Position numbers and translations under genes: made by a program
The notes under the pieces: model-generated
Told to the model about the DNA's origin: nothing
Databases searched by the model: none
What the model saw: only the letters and a program-made list of their open reading frames with translations
Shown: in pieces, positions 58,302-64,000 of the stretch
Numbering within the stretch: position 1 is the stretch's first letter
Layout of the letters: every line of letters begins with the position of its first letter
Source: Fibrobacter sp. UWT2
Lineage (GTDB): Bacteria; Fibrobacterota; Fibrobacteria; Fibrobacterales; Fibrobacteraceae
Assembly: GCF_900142545.1 (NCBI RefSeq)
Contig: NZ_FRBF01000001.1
Coordinates: 62,001 to 126,000 of the forward strand
DNA length: 64,000 bases
Direction: 5' to 3'

Positions 58302-60125
58302 TTGGGAATCTTTTTTATATCCCGCGGCAGGGTTATTGCCATTCCCGAGGGAATATTGCCCCATACATTGTTGTTTGAACCCGCAAAGCGAGCTTTTGCG
58401 TTGTTTGCCCCTATGCTTTTGGGGGCGTTACTCTGTTTTACGCCTGTGCATGCCGAAAAGCCCGTGTCGCTGGATTTCGTGGACACGCCAATCGCCGAGG
58501 TGGTGCGCCTGATTTCGCTAGCGTACAAGACCCCTGTGCTGGTGGACGATGCTCTCGATTTGAAGGTGACGTTTCATTTAGATGGCGTGGGCGTGCTGGA
58601 AGCCTTGACGGCGCTCTGTTCGGCTCACGGGCTTGAATTGGTGCAGCGGGAATCTGTGTTCCATGTGCGGCGTGCGAGTGCCCGCGGCGAACATGAATTT
58701 ACCTTGCACGATTCGTTTGTTTCACTGTCGGTAAAGGATAAAGAGGTGAATGAATTCGTGCGCGAGTTTGCTTTGAATTCGGGTCTGAATATTTTGGCGG
58801 AACCCGGACTTGAAGGCCGCATTACGGGCGAGCTTCGCTCCATGCCTGCCGAGGCGGCATTTCGCGTCATCATGTCTGTACATGGTTTTCGGGTTTGGCG
58901 TGAAAATGGAATTCTAAGAGTGAATTCTGTTAATGCGGACAAGCGTACTCGCGAAGGGAGTGCGCCCGACGACAAAATTCGGATTTACAAGGACGGTGAC
59001 TTGTACAGTGCCGAGGTGAACGATGGCGATTTGGCGCAGGCGCTGAATATGCTTGCCGAGGTGGCGGAATTGAACTTGGCGCTGTACGGCGATATCCGCG
59101 AAAGTATGCGACTCAAGTTGCATGCGGTGACGCTTGAATGTTTAATTGAATCGCTGTTCAAGGGGCGGCGCTATAGCTTTGCGCTTGATGGCAAGACTTT
59201 GTATGTGAGCGAAGGCGGTACGCACAAGGCGCTTTCGGCAAGCAAACTCTACCCGCTGCGGCATGTCCATAGCGAACGGGCACTCGCGTACTTGGGTAAG
59301 TTTGCGCCTAGTCCGAACTTTGTAGCGACCGAGATTAAGGAGCAGAATGCGCTGCTGCTGGGCGGTTCGCATTTCGAAATTCAGATGGCCGTTGATTTGC
59401 TCAAGCAGATTGATATCCCTGCGCTACAGGTGACGCTCTCGTGCATTGTGGTTGAATTCAAGCGCGGGCGTGGCTTTGAAATCGGGCTGCACAGCGGTGC
59501 CACGCGTAAGAGCGCGGAACGCGATCTTGGCGCGCGAGGCTACTTCGATTTTATGGGCAAGGACTTTTCGGTGGCGGGCGCCTTCGGTAAAATCGGGCTC
59601 TTGCCCGACCGCTTTGAATTGGAACTCGCCTCGCTCGAAGAAAACAATCAGGCCGAAGTGCTCGCGCGCCCGCGCTTGACCACGCTCAACGGCAATAAGG
59701 CGGAACTCAATGTAACAAATACCGTCTACTACTTGGTGAGCCAAGTGTCTGCTGACGGTTATCCGATTACAGATTACCGCTCCTTTAACGATGGCATTTC
59801 ATTAGAGCTGACGCCGTCGGTTACGCAGGAGGGAAGAATCACTTTAGAGGTCTCACCTGAAATCAAATCGGCCGGGCGCAGCTCCGGCGACGGCCCTCGC
59901 GACATCAGTACGCGGAACTTGAAGACGATGGTGGTGCTGAAAGACGGCGAAACGCTTTGCCTGGGCGGCCTGATTCGAAAAAGTAAATCCGAGGTGCGTT
60001 CGGCGGTGCCGTTCCTCGGAAGTATCCCTCTGCTTGGACGCTTATTCAGTTACACCTCCGAAGAGGATGAAGAAAATGAACTTGCCATCTTCATTACGCC
60101 TCATGTGGAAAAGGCGGGCTTATGA
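58302..60125 (+). CDS. Secretin (GspD/PilQ-type) of a type II secretion-like cluster
   Basis: Secretin of up to 607 residues. The longest frame starts with TTG at 58302; the real start may be later, since the signal peptide (RAFALFAPMLLGALLCFTPVHA) begins about 30 residues in. Domains: STN-like (SLDFVDTPIAEVVRLISLAYKTPVLVD), two or three N-domain-like repeats (to about 340) and the secretin pore with LCLGGLIRKSKSE and VPFLGSIPLLGRLFSYTSEEDE, ending FITPHVEKAGL. The pore would sit in the outer membrane. The next gene overlaps by four bases. Its separate identity from PilQ at 15954 is clear at sequence level. Confidence 0.85.
   Translation: MGIFFISRGRVIAIPEGILPHTLLFEPAKRAFALFAPMLLGALLCFTPVHAEKPVSLDFVDTPIAEVVRLISLAYKTPVLVDDALDLKVTFHLDGVGVLEALTALCSAHGLELVQRESVFHVRRASARGEHEFTLHDSFVSLSVKDKEVNEFVREFALNSGLNILAEPGLEGRITGELRSMPAEAAFRVIMSVHGFRVWRENGILRVNSVNADKRTREGSAPDDKIRIYKDGDLYSAEVNDGDLAQALNMLAEVAELNLALYGDIRESMRLKLHAVTLECLIESLFKGRRYSFALDGKTLYVSEGGTHKALSASKLYPLRHVHSERALAYLGKFAPSPNFVATEIKEQNALLLGGSHFEIQMAVDLLKQIDIPALQVTLSCIVVEFKRGRGFEIGLHSGATRKSAERDLGARGYFDFMGKDFSVAGAFGKIGLLPDRFELELASLEENNQAEVLARPRLTTLNGNKAELNVTNTVYYLVSQVSADGYPITDYRSFNDGISLELTPSVTQEGRITLEVSPEIKSAGRSSGDGPRDISTRNLKTMVVLKDGETLCLGGLIRKSKSEVRSAVPFLGSIPLLGRLFSYTSEEDEENELAIFITPHVEKAGL
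58335..58360. promoter_or_regulatory. Palindrome flanked by direct repeats at the head of the secretin cluster
   Basis: ATTCCC-GA-GGGAAT (58341-58354) is a perfect 14-bp palindrome with ATTGCC directly on each side (58335-58340 and 58355-58360). It lies downstream of a promoter-like element and inside the longest reading frame. A translation start nearer to 58370-58411 would place it in the leader. Confidence 0.4.
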
Positions 60126-61237
60126 TGGTTTGGCTTGGGATGCACTGCGCGATTCCTGTAGAGGCGAAACTCTTGACGTGGGAATGCATGACCACGTTTG
60201 ATGAAATCCCGGTGCAAGCGGAACTTGAAAATCTGTTTGAAAAAGAATTTCCGCGAACGTGTTTGCGCTTGCATGAGTGCGGCGGATTTTTTCGGATATG
60301 GCACTTGGTCTCTTTCAATTCTGCTGAAGGACGCCGCTCTAGATTTTTGGTGGCGTTGGTGGAGTCTCCGCTTGAAAATAGTAGGCGGGCGTTGCCGCGG
60401 CAGATTTGGCTTTCGGCGGCGACAGACCAGATGATTCGCGCGTTGCCCGAAAGCGATAACGCCGGTAATTACTTGTGCTACGCTCACGCAGAAGGTCGGC
60501 TTTGCGTACTTGTATTCTTTGAAGGCCGACTATGCCATTGGTCCGAGGAATCGTTTGCGGAAGATTGCTCCCGCGCAACGCTTGATGCGCGAATGAAACA
60601 GGCGGTTTCTCGCTTTAGGCGGTTCTTGGAAAGCGATGCGTTGTTTTCGCGGGCAAAGCATTTTGAAGAAATCAACTTGCTAGAGAATGTTGAATCCGAT
60701 TTTTCGCTGGCGTTATTCAAGCGTGCTTCGCGAGATTCTTTTTGGCGAGGATGCGACCTGCGAAAGCCCGAAGGGAATGCGACGAAGGATTTCACTGCGT
60801 TCGCTGGCGCAATGCTTGGACGCAGGACTTTTTGGCTAGTAATTCTTGCGCTCGTATTGTTGCTCGGAAAATTTTGGACTCTGGGCGAGAAGTTGAATCG
60901 TGATTCGCTTTTGAATTTGAATGATGTGGTGCCGCCGGAATTGTCGATGCCGGAAATCTCGTTGCTGGAAGTTGCGGCGGAAGAAACCTCGGCTGAGAAA
61001 CCGCGGGAAATTAGCGTGCCGCGAGAGCGTAAACAACAATGCGTTCTGCCGGAGCTTTTCTTGAAGGGGGTCGTAGGTGAAACATTTGCCGTGGTCGCGG
61101 TAGCGGGGGAATCTAGAGAAGTCTTGACGGGAGACTCGTTAGGTCTATTTGAGGTTCGGGCGGTAGGCCGCGACCAGATTATTTTGACTTGCGGCGATTC
61201 TAGCATCGTGAAGAAGGTGGGCTCTCATGGTTTCTGA
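60122..61237 (+). CDS. Inner-membrane GspC/PilP-like accessory protein of the secretin cluster
   Basis: Protein of 371 residues. The first 230 residues are cytosolic and of unknown type (they may replace GspL); one transmembrane segment lies at about 239-257 (FWLVILALVLLLGKFWTL), then a Pro/Glu linker and a C-terminal domain (about 315-365: LPELFLKGVVGETFAVVAVAGESREVLTGDSLGLFEVRAVGRDQIILTC) typical of the GspC/PilP homology region that contacts the secretin. So it may be a GspL-GspC-like hybrid. Overlaps both neighbours (4 and 11 bases). Confidence 0.6.
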   Translation: MMVWLGMHCAIPVEAKLLTWECMTTFDEIPVQAELENLFEKEFPRTCLRLHECGGFFRIWHLVSFNSAEGRRSRFLVALVESPLENSRRALPRQIWLSAATDQMIRALPESDNAGNYLCYAHAEGRLCVLVFFEGRLCHWSEESFAEDCSRATLDARMKQAVSRFRRFLESDALFSRAKHFEEINLLENVESDFSLALFKRASRDSFWRGCDLRKPEGNATKDFTAFAGAMLGRRTFWLVILALVLLLGKFWTLGEKLNRDSLLNLNDVVPPELSMPEISLLEVAAEETSAEKPREISVPRERKQQCVLPELFLKGVVGETFAVVAVAGESREVLTGDSLGLFEVRAVGRDQIILTCGDSSIVKKVGSHGF

Positions 61238-62198
61238 TTTTTGCATGAGTAGGCGAGGCGCCGTTTTGCCGCTGGTTTTAGGAATCCTTTTGGCGGTGAC
61301 GCTCCTGCTGACATCGCTTTTGCAGATGCCGGGCGGGGTGCGACGAGTTGCAAAGCACCGCGCCCAAAAGCAACAGCAGATTTATGATGCGGAATCCGCC
61401 CTCATTGCGTACCTGGAGGGCTTTCCGGAGGGGTATTTTAGGGGTGAACCGTGGAATATGAACCTCCCGAAAGTTGAACGTTCGCGGCTAGGCCCGTGGG
61501 CGGATTTGTCTGCGAATTTATCGGCACCGCCGGGCGAAGCGTTACAGCACATTCATGTGCTCGCGGGCGTAGCCTGCGACTGCGGCTGTAATATGCTCAA
61601 GTCGCACAAGCTCCGACGTGAAATTTATGAGGGCTTTAGGCAACAACTGAATCGCGAAATCACCATGGTGCGGCCACCTCTCGCATTGGAAATCAAGTCC
61701 GGAAACCGTCGGCTTATGGGACGGGCTTCAGCCGGTTCATCGGCTAACTTTCAGGCGCTTTGGGTGCAAGAAGGAGACTTGCTGCTGGATTTGGACGGCT
61801 ACGGAAATTCTGCTCCTCAAGCGTTTTCCGGTCGTTATATGGCCGATGGCTCGATTGATGTGCGTGGGAGCGCTGACTTCGATACGCTTCGTTTGTATGC
61901 TCGCGGGCCTATTCACTTACGCGGCTCGCTTCTGCGAGGCTCAATCAAAATCCGGTGGCTGGAAGCCTTCAGTGAAGATCGAATTGAAATTTCTCGGGGC
62001 GTGGAGTTCGCCGGTGTCGCCATCGCCCGGCATGAAATCGCCTTTCCGAACGGGGCTCGCAAGGTCGGGGTGCGGTATCCCTCGTTTGTGATGGCGGCTG
62101 AATCGGCGAATCTGCCACTAGAATTGGATCAGGATTCTGTCTTGGTTCCTGACTTTATTCCTGGCGATTTAAAACCCTTTGAGTGGAGCTTGAAATGA
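61227..62198 (+). CDS. PilX/GspK-like prepilin-type protein
   Basis: Protein of 323 residues. The N terminus MSRRGAVLPLVLGILLAVTLLLTSLLQMPGG is a pilin-like hydrophobic helix preceded by a positive patch and Gly, as in PilX or GspK minor pseudopilins, but the Glu at +5 is missing. The body is beta-rich with a CDCGCN motif. Likely caps or modulates a pseudopilus. Overlaps the previous gene by 11 bases and the next by four. Confidence 0.55.
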   Translation: MVSDFCMSRRGAVLPLVLGILLAVTLLLTSLLQMPGGVRRVAKHRAQKQQQIYDAESALIAYLEGFPEGYFRGEPWNMNLPKVERSRLGPWADLSANLSAPPGEALQHIHVLAGVACDCGCNMLKSHKLRREIYEGFRQQLNREITMVRPPLALEIKSGNRRLMGRASAGSSANFQALWVQEGDLLLDLDGYGNSAPQAFSGRYMADGSIDVRGSADFDTLRLYARGPIHLRGSLLRGSIKIRWLEAFSEDRIEISRGVEFAGVAIARHEIAFPNGARKVGVRYPSFVMAAESANLPLELDQDSVLVPDFIPGDLKPFEWSLK

Positions 62199-62512
62199 AC
62201 GGTAGCCTCAAACCCGGTTTCACCTTGATGGAAGTCTGCGTGGCACTCTCGGTGCTTGCGGCGGGTATCGTCGTGTTCGGCCGTTACCTAGATGGCTTTA
62301 ACCGTGTCCGGGCGCAGGAGCGTCTGCATGTGAATGAAATCCTTGCCGCGGCGCAGACGATGGAATCGCTTGTTTTGACTCCGCCGGCTTGCCTAGATTC
62401 ATCTTTTACCTTGAATGGGGTTGACGCCTCGCTGAAGGTGGTGCCTGGTGTAAAACCGCTCGCGTGGGCTCAAGTGGGTTCGCTGCGGAGGCTTGTGCGA
62501 TGCGTGCGGTGA
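62195..62512 (+). CDS. Prepilin-like protein (type II secretion minor pseudopilin)
   Basis: Protein of 105 residues. N terminus MNGSLKPGFTLMEVCVALSVLAAGIVVFGRYL has the prepilin peptidase site (G before FTLME) and the helix with Glu at +5. The ATG overlaps the preceding stop (ATGA). It resembles GspI/GspV-like minor pseudopilins. Start GTG at 62183 is less likely. Confidence 0.75.
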   Translation: MNGSLKPGFTLMEVCVALSVLAAGIVVFGRYLDGFNRVRAQERLHVNEILAAAQTMESLVLTPPACLDSSFTLNGVDASLKVVPGVKPLAWAQVGSLRRLVRCVR

Positions 62513-62709
62513 GAGGCTTTACCCTGATAGAGCTCCTGGTCGCAGTCGTGTCCGCTTCGATCATATCGCTTGCGGCGCTTCAGTTTTATGGGGGCTACCA
62601 CAGGCTTTACCTGCACTTGTACGGCGACTACCAAAAAGAAACCGCCGCAATCCTTGAGGAACTGCGGCGGATAAATCCTTATTGCTTAGGCGCTAGAATT
62701 AAGCGGTAG
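62500..62709 (+). CDS. Short prepilin-like protein, last gene of the secretin cluster
   Basis: Protein of 69 residues, ATG at 62500: MRAVRG-FTLIELLVAVVSASIISLAALQFYGGYHRLYLHLYG gives a canonical prepilin cleavage site and helix. The stop lies 11 bases into the end of the convergent glycosyltransferase gene, and the pilin lacks a normal globular domain, so it may be truncated or a very small pseudopilin (GspH/GspJ-like). Confidence 0.65.
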   Translation: MRAVRGFTLIELLVAVVSASIISLAALQFYGGYHRLYLHLYGDYQKETAAILEELRRINPYCLGARIKR

Positions 62710-64000
62710 CTTTTTCTGCCTTGGCTGCGGCCTTTTCAGCGGCGCGGGCTCTGTGCATTTCAAAGAGGTTGCCGATGTAGTGCATGAAGCTCAGCACGCT
62801 CACAGAGAGGAAGCCGACGGAATAGAGGGCGAGGAACGGTCCGATAATGAACTTCTGTGCACCGATGTATTCCAAAAGACCGAAGATGCAGTAGACGCCA
62901 ACGCCGAGTTCGACAACGGCCTGCCACGGGAACTTCTGGGCGTAGTGGCTCTTGGCCTTCTTCTTGGATCCGCCGCTCTTCGGCGTGCGGACGAAGCTGC
63001 CCTTGGCACCGATCACGGCAGAGAACACGGCGCGGGAGTTGCTGACTGCAATGCCCACACCCAGAGCCATGAGGATGGGGAGGCTGAGCAGGCGGATCTT
63101 CCAACCGGTGTAACCGGAGCAGCGCTGTGCCACAAAGTAAAGAACAGAAGGAGCGATAGCGGCGAGGAAGATAAAGCTGAAACCGACGGTGTAGGCCCAG
63201 GTCGGCAGGTGTGCGACCGGTTCAAAGAAGGCGAGCAACGGCCAAGCACAGAGGGCGGTAAACAACATGCAGGGGTGGATCGAGTAGTGCGTCGTGTGGA
63301 GGATGGCGCCAATCTTTACGCGGAGAGGAACCTTGGCCTTGAGCACGCGCGGCAAAATCTTGATAGCGGTCTGGATAGAACCCTTTGCCCAGCGGAACTG
63401 CTGTGCCTTGAAGGCGTTGATGTCGTTGGGGAGTTCGGCCGGAACGATCACGTCGAACACGAACTTCATCTTCCAACCAGCGAGCTGAGAACGGTAAGAA
63501 AGGTCCATGTCTTCGGTCAGGGTGTCGCCTTCCCAGCCGCCACCGCCATAGATGGCCTGCTTGCGCCAAACACCGGCGGTACCGTTGAAGTTCATGAAAA
63601 GCTTGCCCCAGCTACGGGCGGACTGTTCCACCACGAAGTGGCCGTCGATACCGATAGACTGTGCAAGGGTAAGACCGGATTCGGTGCGGTTCAAGTGGCC
63701 CCAGCGACCCTGGACCAGACCGATCTGTTCGTCCATCACCAGGTAGGGGATTGTCTTGAGGAGGAAGTCCTTCTCGGGGACGAAGTCGGCGTCGAAAATG
63801 GCGAGGAATTCACCCTTGGCCACTTCCATAGCTTCTTTAAGAGCGCCGGCCTTGAATTCGGAGCGGTTCGTACGGTGGATCAGCTTGATGTCGTAGCCCT
63901 TGGCGGCGAGTTCAGCAACTTTCTTCTTGGCAACTTCGTAGCATTCGTCGGTAGAGTCGTCCAAGACCTGAATTTCGTGCTTATCCTTGGGGTAATCAAT
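62699..64000 (-). CDS. Membrane glycosyltransferase family 2 (cellulose synthase-like), 5' end outside window
   Basis: The frame is open to the window edge (about 433 residues visible). GT2 catalytic signs are complete for a processive-type enzyme: FDADF, TEDMDLSYR and QQFRWAKGS (QxxRW), with hydrophobic segments in the C-terminal half (PLLAFFEPV, SFIFLAAIAPSVLYFV, LPILMALGVGIAV, AVVELGVGVYCIFGLLEYI). This arrangement suggests a synthase for a beta-linked glucan or related polymer, or export of one. The tail is Ala/Lys/Glu rich. The missing N terminus should carry the first Asp. Confidence 0.85.
   Translation of the reverse strand: MDYPKDKHEIQVLDDSTDECYEVAKKKVAELAAKGYDIKLIHRTNRSEFKAGALKEAMEVAKGEFLAIFDADFVPEKDFLLKTIPYLVMDEQIGLVQGRWGHLNRTESGLTLAQSIGIDGHFVVEQSARSWGKLFMNFNGTAGVWRKQAIYGGGGWEGDTLTEDMDLSYRSQLAGWKMKFVFDVIVPAELPNDINAFKAQQFRWAKGSIQTAIKILPRVLKAKVPLRVKIGAILHTTHYSIHPCMLFTALCAWPLLAFFEPVAHLPTWAYTVGFSFIFLAAIAPSVLYFVAQRCSGYTGWKIRLLSLPILMALGVGIAVSNSRAVFSAVIGAKGSFVRTPKSGGSKKKAKSHYAQKFPWQAVVELGVGVYCIFGLLEYIGAQKFIIGPFLALYSVGFLSVSVLSFMHYIGNLFEMHRARAAEKAAAKAEKATA

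Overview
The window looks like chromosomal DNA of a Fibrobacter species (phylum Fibrobacterota). This assignment is inference from gene content and style. Relevant features are a PorU-like C25 peptidase of the type IX secretion system (T9SS), secreted proteins with T9SS type A-like C-terminal tails, a serine-run-rich GLUG surface protein, a large OmpA with thrombospondin type 3 repeats, a futalosine-pathway menaquinone gene (mqnE), a pectate lyase fused to a carbohydrate-binding module, and many lipoproteins. Gene density is high, with 53 protein genes and one tRNA. I see no rRNA, CRISPR array, insertion sequence or prophage. No gene-free stretch exceeds about 300 bases.

Layout. 1-7.4 kb: end of htpG, a barrel-only Omp85-like protein, ettA, a Cys-rich lipoprotein, a minus-strand pair (M23 peptidase, mqnE), tRNA-Ala(GGC) and a cyclophilin. 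7.5-17.5 kb: pyrR-pyrB-pyrX (a dihydroorotase homologue that has lost its metal ligands), a PilZ protein, then pilM-N-O-P-Q behind a consensus-like promoter; the PilP protein is an unusual mosaic. 17.6-26 kb: greA-holA, argJ, an iron-type alcohol dehydrogenase, an SDR-like protein, a lipoprotein and a UvrA-like ATPase. 26-38.4 kb: mainly envelope genes (GLUG protein, small barrel protein, BrkB/YihY protein, porin-like protein, two OmpA proteins) plus cvfB and radC. 38.5-46 kb: thyA-folA-diguanylate cyclase, an MgtC/DUF4010 membrane protein, thiD and typA. 46-57 kb: a degenerate receiver protein, a lamin-tail lipoprotein, a GGQ release-factor-like protein, a four-gene run ending in porU and a membrane protein, then a pectate lyase. 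57-64 kb: metK, a five-gene secretin/pseudopilin cluster without its own ATPase, and a membrane glycosyltransferase cut by the window end.

How the parts work together. The dominant theme is the cell envelope and export: type IV pilus alignment complex and secretin, a second secretin/pseudopilin set, T9SS maturation, and likely T9SS cargo (GLUG protein, pectate lyase). Two c-di-GMP genes (a PilZ receptor next to pil, and a GGDEF cyclase behind thyA-folA) suggest second-messenger control of surface behaviour. Housekeeping genes for pyrimidine, arginine, folate/thymidylate, thiamine and SAM synthesis lie between these.

The least ordinary signals are intergenic. Pyrimidine-rich short repeats abut several start codons in place of a Shine-Dalgarno sequence. 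A shared repeat (unit TAGGAAGTAGACAG) occurs at two intergenic sites and, in related form, inside the reading frame of the UvrA-like protein. There are a structured leader before metK, a perfect 22-bp palindrome touching the start codon of the MgtC-like gene, and a palindrome flanked by direct repeats at the head of the secretin cluster.
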